The notes under the pieces are model-generated. The model saw nothing but the letters and a program-made list of their open reading frames with translations, was not told where the DNA came from and did not search any database. The translations under genes were made by a program, and so were the position numbers. From Synergistales bacterium 58_81 (lineage in GTDB: Bacteria; Synergistota; Synergistia; Synergistales; Thermovirgaceae), in assembly GCA_001509095.1 (NCBI GenBank), contig LGGV01000008.1, positions 1 to 32,104 of the forward strand: a stretch of DNA of 32,104 nt, read 5' to 3'. Positions 1 through 7,422 of the stretch are shown one piece after another; the first letter of the stretch is position 1; the number at the start of each line of letters is the position of its first letter.

Positions 1-2
1 AG

Positions 3-500
3 GCCGGTCTATGCGATCGCCTATGGGTGGCCCCATCGTCCATGACAGTTTCCCAGTGGGTGAGGATGAAGTGCATGTTCGGGTGTCCGGATTACGGGAA
101 GAACGCCTCCTGCCCTCCCCATGTCCCCTCCGTGCAGGAGTGCAGGGAGCTGCTGGGCGAGTATTCCCATGCCGTTCTGATCCACCTGGCCTGTGATGTA
201 CACCCTGAAGAGAGAGGATCGTGGTCCGCAAGTTACCAGAAACTGCTCGTGGAGGCGGAGAGGCAGATCTTCCTGGCGGGACATGAAAAGGCTTTCCTTC
301 TCTCCTTCGACAACTGCAACCTCTGCGGAGAGTGCACGGCCGATCCCAGGGACTGCAGGCTCCCCTACATGAGGAGACCGACCATGGAGGCCTTCGCAAT
401 AGACGTCTATTCCAGTGTCAGTAGGTTGGGGTACTCCATTTCGGTCAAGAGGGACAGGGAGGAGAAGCCCGACCGTTTCGCCCTTATGCTGGTGGAATAG
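3..500 (+). CDS. DUF2284 family cysteine-rich metal-binding protein, 5' end outside the window
   Basis: The reading frame is open to the left edge, so the N-terminus is missing; a GTG at 27 is only an internal candidate. The visible part matches the DUF2284 layout. A WVRMKC segment is followed by a Cys-rich stretch ending YGKNASCPP, and a second cluster, CNLCGEC, then precedes the family-typical run with RPTMEAFAIDV. These cysteines are expected to bind a metal or Fe-S centre. The biochemical role of the family is not settled and I assign none. The stop lies 8 bases before the tex start, so the two are probably co-transcribed. Family membership is fairly sure; function is unknown. Confidence 0.8.
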   Translation, partial: AGLCDRLWVAPSSMTVSQWVRMKCMFGCPDYGKNASCPPHVPSVQECRELLGEYSHAVLIHLACDVHPEERGSWSASYQKLLVEAERQIFLAGHEKAFLLSFDNCNLCGECTADPRDCRLPYMRRPTMEAFAIDVYSSVSRLGYSISVKRDREEKPDRFALMLVE

Positions 501-508
501 GCTACCAT

Positions 509-2989
509 ATGGCTGACCCCCGTCATGCATCATTAATTGCGGCAGAGCTCGGGATAAGTGAGGAGAAGGTCCTTGATACGGGCGTCCTCCTGCAGGAGGG
601 GTGTTCCGTACCCTTCATCGCCCGTTACCGCAAGGAGGCCACCGGCTCGCTGGACGAGGTGGCGGTACTCGCCATAAGGGACAGATTTGCACAGCTGGAG
701 GAGCTGGACAGGAGAAAAGCTGCCGTGATCAGATCCCTGAGGGAAAGGGACCTTCTCACAGAGGAGCTCGAGAGTGCCGTTGCAGGAGCTCCGAACACGA
801 CAGCCCTGGAGGATATCTATCTTCCCTTCCGTCCGAAGAGAAGGACCAGGGCGTCCATCGCACTGGAAAAGGGGCTGAAGGGTCTGGCAGACGCCCTCGT
901 AGATGCCGCCGCAGGAGAGAGGACTGACTTTGATCCCCTCTCAGAGGCAGCCAGGTTCATCGACGGAGGCAAGGGTGTGAGGTCGGCTGATGATGCCCTC
1001 TCTGGAGCAAGGGACATAATTGGGGAGAGGGCCAGCGAGGACAGAAGGGTCAGGGTTGCACTCAGGGCGGTTTTTGCTCGCAACGGAAGGCTATCGTCGA
1101 AGGTCGTCAGGGGCAGGGAAGAGGAGGGTCTGAAGTACAGAGACTACTTCGATCTCGAAGAGCCAGCCAGATCCACTCCCTCACACAGGATCCTGGCCGT
1201 CTTCCGAGGGGAGAGAGAGGGTTTTCTCACCGTATCGGCCAGGCCGCCCTCCGAACTTGCCTTCCTGGAGATGGAGAGGGTGTTCATCAAGGCCGAAGGT
1301 CGGGCAGCCGATGAAGTCAGAAAGGCCATCAGGGATGGCTACGTTCGGCTCGCGGGACCCTCAATGGAGACAGAGCTAAAGAATGCCCTGAAGATAAGGG
1401 CCGACCGGGAGGCCATAGGGGTCTTCTCCTCCAACGCAAGGGAGGTCCTGATGGCTCCCCCGCTCGGAGCCTTTCCTGTGATGGCCATCGACCCGGGCGT
1501 ACGGACCGGGTGCAAGCTGGTGATCCTCGATGCCAGGGGGCTGCTCGTTCTTGATGATGTGATATTCCCCTTTTCGGGAAGAAAGGCCGAGGAGGAGGCC
1601 AGGAGAAAGGTATGCCGCATTCTCGAAGAACACCCGGTAGAGGCCGTCGCCGTGGGTAACGGTACTGCGGGAAGGGAGACCATGGCCTTCCTGCAGGGGA
1701 TGGAACTTCCGGGCAACCCCAGGGCGATCCTTGTGAACGAGAGCGGTGCCTCGATCTACTCGGCTTCGAAAACCGCTCGGGAGGAGTTCCCTGACAGGGA
1801 CGTAACAGTCAGGGGGGCCGTATCGATAGGAAGGCGTCTCCAGGATCCTCTGGCCGAGCTGGTCAAGATCGACCCCAAATCCATTGGCGTCGGTCAGTAC
1901 CAGCACGATGTGGACCAGAAGAAGCTGACGCTCCCAAGACTTGGGCCGAAGGCCTTTGAACAGTCTGCGGGGTTCCTCAGGATCAGAGGGAGCGTGAACC
2001 CTCTCGACGCAAGCGCTGTACACCCCGATCATTACGTTATTGTCGAGCGGATGGCCGCCGACCTGGGGTGTTCCGTCGAGGACCTCCTTGAGAACGAGAG
2101 CACGAGAGAGAGGATAAATATAACTCATTATGTCTGTGAAGAGGCGGGCATACCTACCCTGAGAGATATCATGTCCGAATTGGCCAAGCCTGGCCGGGAC
2201 CCCAGGAAGGACTTTGAAAGCGTGGAGTTCTCTCCTTCCGTACATGGTATAGAGGACCTGAACCCAGGGATGGAGCTGGCGGGGGTGGTCTCCAACGTAA
2301 CCGCCTTCGGCGTCTTCGTGGATGTAGGCGTACACCAGGATGGACTGGTACATGTCAGCCAGATGTCGGACCGTTTCGTGAAAAACCCCTTGGATCTGGT
2401 TAAGGCAGGGAGTCCGCCAGGAACCTTCCTGATGGGTACCCTCAAGAGGGTCTTAACGTTCCTTAACATTTCTCAACCTCACCTTCAGCCTCCCGATAGT
2501 AAACTTCTTGAAACCATGAATGGATCGGGTGAAGTCAAGTGCCGACGATCAAAAAGTCCCTCAAGTCCATCTGCTTTCTTGTCCTGTTCTCTCTTGGTAC
2601 TGTCGCTTACGCTTCAGAGGCGCCACCGGGGTCGGTTGTCCTCACCCTGGAAGATTGCATCGATACGGCGATCTCTGGTCATCCCGACCTGGCTGCTGGG
2701 AGGGCGGATCTCCAAGCCTCCGAGGCCAGGGTTGGACAGGCCCAGTCGAGTCGGTATCCTTCCCTGGGGTTTTCCACGGGTTACTCTGAAGGGTCCTCCG
2801 GAGTTGCTGGATCGTCAGAAGGTTCCTGGTCGAGCGGGATCACGCTGTCACAGCTGGTCACCGACTGGGGGAGGACGCACGCGACGGTCAGAAGGAGCCT
2901 GCTGGACGTTGACAATAGGACCCTGGCCCTTGAGGCGAAACGGTCTGATGTGGTGTTCGAGGTCACGAGGGCCTATTTCCAGCTTTTAA
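509..2989 (+). CDS. tex: Tex-type S1 RNA-binding protein, internally deleted and truncated (probable decaying gene)
   Basis: Tex is a cytoplasmic nucleic-acid-binding transcription accessory factor. The N-terminal helical domain is intact, as is a YqgF/RuvC-like domain around residues 322-440 (AIDPGVRTG, VAVGNGTAGRET). Two parts are abnormal. At residue 473 (about 1925-1931) the sequence goes from QYQHDVDQKKL straight to LPRLGPKAFEQSAGF, whereas Tex proteins carry roughly 58 residues here that form the first helix-hairpin-helix unit. The S1 domain starts near residue 590 but loses homology after LVKAG (about 2408). The open frame then runs as unrelated sequence to 2989, overlapping the next gene by about 450 bases in another frame. 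The genuine Tex part therefore ends near 2408. Start: ATG at 509. Either a real pseudogene or an assembly error; the identity is certain. Confidence 0.85.
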   Translation: MADPRHASLIAAELGISEEKVLDTGVLLQEGCSVPFIARYRKEATGSLDEVAVLAIRDRFAQLEELDRRKAAVIRSLRERDLLTEELESAVAGAPNTTALEDIYLPFRPKRRTRASIALEKGLKGLADALVDAAAGERTDFDPLSEAARFIDGGKGVRSADDALSGARDIIGERASEDRRVRVALRAVFARNGRLSSKVVRGREEEGLKYRDYFDLEEPARSTPSHRILAVFRGEREGFLTVSARPPSELAFLEMERVFIKAEGRAADEVRKAIRDGYVRLAGPSMETELKNALKIRADREAIGVFSSNAREVLMAPPLGAFPVMAIDPGVRTGCKLVILDARGLLVLDDVIFPFSGRKAEEEARRKVCRILEEHPVEAVAVGNGTAGRETMAFLQGMELPGNPRAILVNESGASIYSASKTAREEFPDRDVTVRGAVSIGRRLQDPLAELVKIDPKSIGVGQYQHDVDQKKLTLPRLGPKAFEQSAGFLRIRGSVNPLDASAVHPDHYVIVERMAADLGCSVEDLLENESTRERINITHYVCEEAGIPTLRDIMSELAKPGRDPRKDFESVEFSPSVHGIEDLNPGMELAGVVSNVTAFGVFVDVGVHQDGLVHVSQMSDRFVKNPLDLVKAGSPPGTFLMGTLKRVLTFLNISQPHLQPPDSKLLETMNGSGEVKCRRSKSPSSPSAFLSCSLLVLSLTLQRRHRGRLSSPWKIASIRRSLVIPTWLLGGRISKPPRPGLDRPSRVGILPWGFPRVTLKGPPELLDRQKVPGRAGSRCHSWSPTGGGRTRRSEGACWTLTIGPWPLRRNGLMWCSRSRGPISSF
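2452..2471. repeat. 10-bp direct repeat upstream of the efflux operon
   Basis: Two adjacent decamers, CTTAACGTTC and CTTAACATTT, lie about 70 bases before the TolC-like gene. A small hairpin (ACCCT-CAAG-AGGGT, about 2438-2451) comes just before them. This stretch is not Tex-like sequence. It may be the native upstream region of the efflux operon and could hold a regulator site; I see no convincing -35/-10 pair. Confidence 0.35.
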
Positions 2990-3837
2990 GATCCGGGAAG
3001 GACCTGGAGGTCGCCGAGGAGACCCTGGCGTTGAACCAGGTCAGGCTGGAGCAGGCAGAAGCCTTTTTCAAGGTCGGGAAGGTTTCGAAGTATGATGTGA
3101 CAGCGGCCCAGGTGTCCAAAAGCAATGCAGACCTCGCACTGATACGCGCGCGCACCTCCAGGAAGGAGGCCATGACCGCTCTGAAGGCGGCCATGGGCCT
3201 GGCGGGAGCCCCTGACTTCAGAGTACTGGATGTGGAAGGTTACGAAGCAGACACCAGGGACGACGATGTCCCCTCCCTTGATGAGGCGATAGGCATCGCC
3301 CTGGAGAACAGGCCCGACCTCCTGGCTTACCAGGTAGCCCTTCAGTCCGCCGAGACCTCCTTCACCCTGGCCAGGCTGGATAACGTCCCCCAGCTGAATC
3401 TTTCCGGGAACTACGGGTGGGGGGATTCCGGTTTCCGGGGCGGTGACAGCTGGAGGGCGGGAGTGACCCTTTCTTTCCCCCTCTATGATGGAGGACTGCA
3501 GAGAGAGAAGACAAGAGAAGCCCTGGCCGACCTGGAGGGGGCCGAGGCCAGACTGGAGGCTTACAGGCAGATCGTGGTCAGCGACGTGACCCAGGCTGTT
3601 CTAACAGCCTCAGACGCTTCTGAGGCCGTCTCGGCAGCCTCAGAGGGCCTGCGAATGGCAACGGAGAACCTTGAGATCGCAACCGGGAGATACAGGGTAG
3701 GCGTAGGATCACCACTGGAGGTCTCTGATGCCACCAGAAACTACACCGAGGCCAAAGCTGCCTGGTACGCCGCTTTATACGATCGTCTTACGGCCCGGGC
3801 GGCCCTGGAAAAGGCCATGGGAGTGACAGGAAGATGA
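2539..3837 (+). CDS. TolC-family outer membrane efflux channel
   Basis: This 432-residue protein has the length and repeat structure of an outer membrane factor. It starts with a signal peptide (MPTIKKSLKS, a hydrophobic core, then a likely cut after AYA near residue 25). Long Ala/Glu/Leu-rich helical segments follow, in two homologous halves that include DLEVAEETLALNQVRLEQAE and ARLEAYRQIVVSDVTQAV. The GTG start is chosen because the signal peptide begins there, and GGGTGA precedes it. It would form the trans-periplasmic tunnel for the adaptor and ABC transporter encoded next. Its stop overlaps the adaptor start (ATGA at 3834). Its presence implies a double-membrane cell. The upstream part lies inside the run-on frame of the damaged tex gene. 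Confidence 0.9.
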   Translation: MPTIKKSLKSICFLVLFSLGTVAYASEAPPGSVVLTLEDCIDTAISGHPDLAAGRADLQASEARVGQAQSSRYPSLGFSTGYSEGSSGVAGSSEGSWSSGITLSQLVTDWGRTHATVRRSLLDVDNRTLALEAKRSDVVFEVTRAYFQLLRSGKDLEVAEETLALNQVRLEQAEAFFKVGKVSKYDVTAAQVSKSNADLALIRARTSRKEAMTALKAAMGLAGAPDFRVLDVEGYEADTRDDDVPSLDEAIGIALENRPDLLAYQVALQSAETSFTLARLDNVPQLNLSGNYGWGDSGFRGGDSWRAGVTLSFPLYDGGLQREKTREALADLEGAEARLEAYRQIVVSDVTQAVLTASDASEAVSAASEGLRMATENLEIATGRYRVGVGSPLEVSDATRNYTEAKAAWYAALYDRLTARAALEKAMGVTGR

Positions 3838-5003
3838 AGAAGAACAGGAAGGTCCTGGCAGCTTTTCTGGTTATTGTGGCAGCGGCCGGTATCTGGTACT
3901 ACCGGTCACGTTCTTCCGACGTGCCCCTTGTCCAGACCACCACCGTCGTTCGGGGAGGTATCGTCAAGACCGTCTCTGCGACGGGATCACTGAACGCCGT
4001 CAACACTGTGAACGTCGGAGCCCAGGTATCGGGGACGATCAGGAAGATACACGTGAATTACAACTCCCTGGTCCAGAGAGGGGATCTTCTTGCAGAGATA
4101 GACCCCTCCCTTCTGGAGGCCAACATCAGGCAGTCAGAGGCCGGCGTACTCTCCGCCCTGGCCTCCCTCCAGGAGGCCAGGGCAAACCTGGCCGAGGCAA
4201 AAAAGAACCTGGAACGGAACAGAGAGCTCTTCTCCAGGGGTTATATAGCGGCAATGGAGCTGGATCAGTCACAGACAGCCTACGAGACAGCACTTTCCCG
4301 AACCAGGAGCTCTGAAGCATCCCTTTCCCAGGCCAGGGCAGATCTCGATTACAGGAGGATCAACCTGGGGCACACCAGGATAGTCTCCCCCATCGACGGG
4401 GTGATCATTAACCAGGAGGTCGATGAAGGGCAGACGGTCAACGCAAGCCAGTCGGCCCCGACGCTCTTCACCATCGCCGAGGATCTGTCCAGGATGCAGG
4501 TCGAAGCCAACATCGACGAAGCGGATATCGGTCTGATCAGGCAGGGTCAAGCTGTACAGTTCACCGTTGACGCTTTCCCCGATGAGTCTTTCGTGGGTTC
4601 CGTCAAGGAGGTCCGACTTGCCGCCGCAACCACCGACAACGTGGTGTCCTACACGGTCATCATTTCAGTGGAAAACGAGAAGAAGATCCTGATGCCGGGC
4701 ATGACCGCCAACGTATCGGTGATAGTGGAGAAGAAGGATGACATACTGAAAGTCGCCAGTTCCGCCCTGAGATTCCGACCTTCAGCGGACTCCGGCGGAT
4801 CAGAGTTCAGGGGGACGGCCCTCTGGACCCTTGAAAAGGGTGAACTGGTCCCTCATCGTGTCAAGACGGGGATCTACGACGGAATGTTCACCGAGGTAGA
4901 GGGGGAGGGGCTGGTCGAGGGCATGGAGGTAGTCACCTACATGTCCAGCACCTCGGAGGGAAGGCCATCCAGCGCTTTCGGGTTCGGAGGCCGGCCCAGG
5001 TGA
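3834..5003 (+). CDS. macA: MacA-like periplasmic adaptor (HlyD/RND membrane fusion family)
   Basis: A 389-residue membrane fusion protein linking an inner-membrane ABC exporter to the TolC-like channel. An N-terminal membrane anchor (about residues 6-23) precedes a biotinyl-lipoyl-like half (VNVGAQVSGTIRKIHV). A coiled-coil hairpin rich in Ala/Glu/Arg follows at about residues 95-175. The second lipoyl half contains SPIDGVIINQEVDEGQTV, and a beta-barrel and membrane-proximal domain complete the protein. This is the usual MacA order and length. The start overlaps the TolC-like stop by four bases, indicating translational coupling. The gene ends 14 bases before the ATPase start. I see no lesion in it. 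Confidence 0.9.
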   Translation: MKKNRKVLAAFLVIVAAAGIWYYRSRSSDVPLVQTTTVVRGGIVKTVSATGSLNAVNTVNVGAQVSGTIRKIHVNYNSLVQRGDLLAEIDPSLLEANIRQSEAGVLSALASLQEARANLAEAKKNLERNRELFSRGYIAAMELDQSQTAYETALSRTRSSEASLSQARADLDYRRINLGHTRIVSPIDGVIINQEVDEGQTVNASQSAPTLFTIAEDLSRMQVEANIDEADIGLIRQGQAVQFTVDAFPDESFVGSVKEVRLAAATTDNVVSYTVIISVENEKKILMPGMTANVSVIVEKKDDILKVASSALRFRPSADSGGSEFRGTALWTLEKGELVPHRVKTGIYDGMFTEVEGEGLVEGMEVVTYMSSTSEGRPSSAFGFGGRPR

Positions 5004-5017
5004 CGGGGTGACGGAAG

Positions 5018-5703
5018 ATGGCGATGAACGGAATAGTCAGGGTAGAAAGCATCACCAAGATATACAGCCTGGGCGACGTCAAGGTGGAAGCCCTGCGGGA
5101 GGTCAGTTTCTCGGTGGAGGCAGGAGAGTTCCTATCCATCATGGGGGCTTCAGGTTCAGGAAAGTCGACAATGATGAACATCCTGGGGTGCCTTGATACG
5201 CCGACCGGGGGACAGTATTTCCTTGAGGGTCATAACGTCAGCAGCCTGTCGGGAGACGAACTGGCGGACATACGCAAGCACAAGATCGGTTTCGTCTTCC
5301 AGGGGTTCAACCTTCTCCCGCGGATGACGGCCCTTGAGAATGTAAAACTGCCGATGCTCTACAACGGCGTACACCCCTCCGTGAGGGACAGGAAGGCCTT
5401 GGATGCCCTTGAACTGGTGGGGTTGGGCGACAGGGCTCATCATCAGCCCCAGCAGCTCTCAGGGGGGCAGCAGCAGAGAGTGGCGTGAACGACGCCTCGA
5501 TCATCCTGGCCGATGAGCCGACGGGGAACCTGGACAGCAGGACCAGCAAGGATATCATGGAACTTTTTACTGATCTTAATAGGGAGTACGGAAGGACCAT
5601 AATACAGGTCACCCACGAGGCGGAAATGGCCTCCTACGGCAAGAGGGTCCTCACCTTCCGGGACGGAATGGTGCTGAAGGACGAAAGGACGGGACGGCCG
5701 TGA
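5018..5703 (+). pseudogene. macB: MacB/LolD-type ABC ATPase, split by a small frameshifting deletion
   Basis: The first frame (5018-5488, 156 residues) carries Walker A GASGSGKST (43-51), the Q-loop Q95 and the signature LSGGQQQR (147-154), then stops two codons later. The second frame (5485-5703) resumes with [16 protein letters not shown] (Walker B) and the H-loop VTHE. In this family the signature is followed by a short conserved segment (typically VAIARALVND). About 16 bases encoding its middle are absent at 5483-5486, which both removes residues and shifts the frame. A ribosomal slip could not restore the missing residues. The two halves are otherwise well conserved, so the lesion is recent or a sequence error. 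The end overlaps the permease start (GTGA at 5700). Confidence 0.88.
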
Positions 5704-6926
5704 TATCCCTGTGGGAAACGTCAAGGATATCCTTCAGGGCCCTGACGGCCAACAAGATGCGCTCAGCCCTTACCATGCTCGGGATAATAATCGGCGTTAT
5801 GGCCGTCATCATGATGTTCGCCATCGGCTCCGGCGCAAACAGGGAGATCTCCGACAGGTTTTCCAGCATGGGGAGCAACATGCTTACCGTGAGACCCGGG
5901 GCAAGCCAGGGCCCCGGAGGGGTCCGTAGCGGGACGGTGAACACCCTTACCGTGGATGACGCCAGGGCCATATCGGAGGAGTGCATGGCCGTGGCATACG
6001 CTGCCCCCGTCTACGGAGGCAGCGCCCAGGTCGTTTACGGCAACCAGAATTGGTCCACATCGGTCACAGGTACCACGCCCGATTACCTCTTCGTCCAGGA
6101 CTGGACCGTTGGATCGGGTATCGTATTCACAGAGCAGGACGTCAGAAGCGCGACCAAGGTCAGCGTTATCGGAAAGACGATAGTGGAGAACCTCTTCGGG
6201 GGGGAGGACCCCGTGGGGAAGACCATCAGGATCAGGAACGTCCCGGTGGTAGTGGTTGGGGTCCTTGGTGAGATCGGGGCCAATCATATGGGCAGGGACC
6301 AGGACGATATAATCCTTGTGCCTGTGACGACAGCCCAGAGAAGGCTTTTCAGCTCTTCCAGGTCCGGGTCGGTCTCAACCATTATGGTCAAGGCCCGGAG
6401 CTCCGAACTTCTCGATGCGGCACAGGATCAGGTCGAGTCGCTCCTGAGAATGAGACACCGCATCCGTCAAGGTGAAGAGGACGACTTCTCCGTAAGGAAC
6501 ATGGCACAGATGGTTGAGAACGCCAAGGCCACAACGAGGACGATGACCATGCTTCTCACGGCAGTGGCGGGGGTCTCCCTTCTCGTGGGCGGGATAGGGA
6601 TAATGAACATCATGCTGGTATCCGTCACCGAGAGGACCCGGGAGATAGGCATCCGGATGGCCCTCGGGGCGAAGACCATCGATATAAGGCTTCAGTTCCT
6701 GGTCGAGGCTTTGATGCTATCCCTGCTGGGGGGGACGACGGGGATCCTTCTCGGGGTGGCGGGTGCCCTTTCCATATCAAGGGCCCTCGGCTGGGCGGTG
6801 GAGGTATCGCTGTTCTCGATCTCACTGGCTTTCGGTTTTTCGGCCTTCGTGGGGGTCTTTTTCGGGTACTACCCCGCATGGAAAGCATCGCTGCTGAATC
6901 CCATAGAAGCGCTCCGGTACGAATAA
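5700..6926 (+). CDS. macB: MacB-like ABC permease (FtsX/MacB_PCD family)
   Basis: A 408-residue permease with the MacB topology. There is one N-terminal membrane helix ([20 protein letters not shown]), a large periplasmic domain to about residue 270, then three C-terminal helices with the family segment [20 protein letters not shown]. The C-terminus shows the usual [17 protein letters not shown]. In this operon type the ATPase and permease are separate polypeptides, and the transporter works with the adaptor and TolC-like channel to export compounds or lipopeptides. The substrate cannot be told from sequence. GTG start overlapping the ATPase stop. The gene looks intact, although its partner ATPase is broken. 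Confidence 0.9.
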   Translation: MISLWETSRISFRALTANKMRSALTMLGIIIGVMAVIMMFAIGSGANREISDRFSSMGSNMLTVRPGASQGPGGVRSGTVNTLTVDDARAISEECMAVAYAAPVYGGSAQVVYGNQNWSTSVTGTTPDYLFVQDWTVGSGIVFTEQDVRSATKVSVIGKTIVENLFGGEDPVGKTIRIRNVPVVVVGVLGEIGANHMGRDQDDIILVPVTTAQRRLFSSSRSGSVSTIMVKARSSELLDAAQDQVESLLRMRHRIRQGEEDDFSVRNMAQMVENAKATTRTMTMLLTAVAGVSLLVGGIGIMNIMLVSVTERTREIGIRMALGAKTIDIRLQFLVEALMLSLLGGTTGILLGVAGALSISRALGWAVEVSLFSISLAFGFSAFVGVFFGYYPAWKASLLNPIEALRYE

Positions 6927-6961
6927 GGCAGCGGTGAGAACCTCCACCGCTGCCTTTCTTT
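6925..6961 (+). terminator. Rho-independent terminator of the efflux operon
   Basis: A 10-bp perfect stem, GGCAGCGGTG with CACCGCTGCC (6927-6936 and 6945-6954), encloses an 8-base loop and is followed by TTTCTTT. It begins at the macB stop codon. On the minus strand the same stem is followed by TTATT, so it may also serve the small convergent gene at 6999-7145. Confidence 0.9.
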
Positions 6962-6998
6962 CCTGAATGATCCGATGCCAACTCTGACGATATGTGCC

Positions 6999-7145
6999 CT
7001 ACCAGGGGCAGTTCGCGTTCTTGAGCCTTACGTTCGGTTCCACGATATTTCCATCGCGGAGATCGGCCTTCAGGAAGGCTCCCTCAGGGAGGCGCCAGTG
7101 TGCTACGCCGTCCTTGAAGACGAGCCGTACAGGCAAATCTCGCAT
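6999..7145 (-). CDS. Small 48-residue protein of unknown function with a near-consensus promoter
   Basis: I do not recognise this protein. The minus-strand frame starts at ATG 7145 with GAGG eight bases upstream and ends at TAG 6999-7001. Its promoter (7180-7208) has a TTGACT box, a 17-base spacer and a perfect TATAAT, placing the expected transcript start about 28 bases before the start codon. The product is hydrophilic and basic, with no membrane segment. It has two tryptophans (17 and 48), a single cysteine (46) and a likely beta-rich centre (KADLRDGNIVEPNVRLKN). The efflux-operon terminator lies just past its stop codon. The promoter and ribosome binding site, rather than homology, are the reasons for calling it. 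Confidence 0.6.
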   Translation of the reverse strand: MRDLPVRLVFKDGVAHWRLPEGAFLKADLRDGNIVEPNVRLKNANCPW

Positions 7146-7179
7146 ATTTCCAACCTCGTTCCTTTCTTAATCTTCATGC

Positions 7180-7208
7180 ATTATAGCACCTCCAGAAAAG
7201 CCAGTCAA
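7180..7208 (-). promoter_or_regulatory. Sigma70-type promoter for the 48-residue gene
   Basis: Read on the minus strand, TTGACT (7203-7208), a 17-base spacer and TATAAT (7180-7185) form one of the best-matching promoters in the window. It points at the small gene at 6999-7145. Confidence 0.75.
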
Positions 7209-7293
7209 ACAGACTAACAAGAGTGTTTTGGCATACTCTTCGTTATCCATTGTATGTTTCACTCCCTTGTGATCCCTTGACAGTATCCAAGGA

Positions 7294-7361
7294 TGGACCC
7301 TGTCCAAAAATGGAACCTGTCCAAAAGTGGACCCTGTCCGGGGGTGGATTTGGTCCAAGGG
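7294..7361. repeat. Four tandem 17-bp units, each containing an imperfect palindrome
   Basis: Units start at 7294, 7311, 7328 and 7345. Units 1 and 3 begin TGGACCCTGTCC, unit 2 has one change (TGGAACCTGTCC), and unit 4 is diverged (TGGATTTGGTCC). Each is followed by an A- or G-rich tail of 4-5 bases. With the next base, unit 1 is the inverted repeat TGGAC-CCT-GTCCA. A further small palindrome, ATCC-AA-GGAT, lies directly before unit 1. The array occupies most of the 277-base gap between the divergent small gene and the ferredoxin-flavodoxin gene, ending about 22 bases before a TATAAT box. It could be an operator array or a REP-like element; sequence alone does not decide. Confidence 0.75.
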
Positions 7362-7383
7362 GTGCAAGATCCGTGCCAGACAT

Positions 7384-7389
7384 TATAAT
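7384..7389 (+). promoter_or_regulatory. Possible -10 box for the EFR1-type gene
   Basis: A perfect TATAAT lies 39 bases before the chosen GTG start. The -35 position falls at the end of the 17-bp repeat array and matches the consensus poorly, as expected if an activator contributes. Confidence 0.35.
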
Positions 7390-7422
7390 CAGTCAGTGTT
7401 GACGGACAGGAGTGATGTTCTG

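Noticed and set aside
1376-2353. A 325-codon minus-strand frame opposite tex
   Set aside because: The plus strand encodes unmistakable Tex sequence; the opposite frame has no recognisable domain.
2128-2469. A minus-strand gene at the damaged tex 3' end
   Set aside because: It mostly mirrors the Tex S1 coding sequence and shows no start signals.
5475-5490. Programmed ribosomal frameshift in the ABC ATPase
   Set aside because: No slippery heptamer is present and a slip could not restore the conserved residues missing between the signature and Walker B.
6975-7217. An 80-codon plus-strand frame after the efflux terminator
   Set aside because: No ribosome binding site or promoter; the minus strand in the same place has a promoter, a ribosome binding site and a coherent small frame.
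7294-7361. CRISPR array
   Set aside because: Units are contiguous 17-mers with no unique spacers, and no cas genes are nearby.
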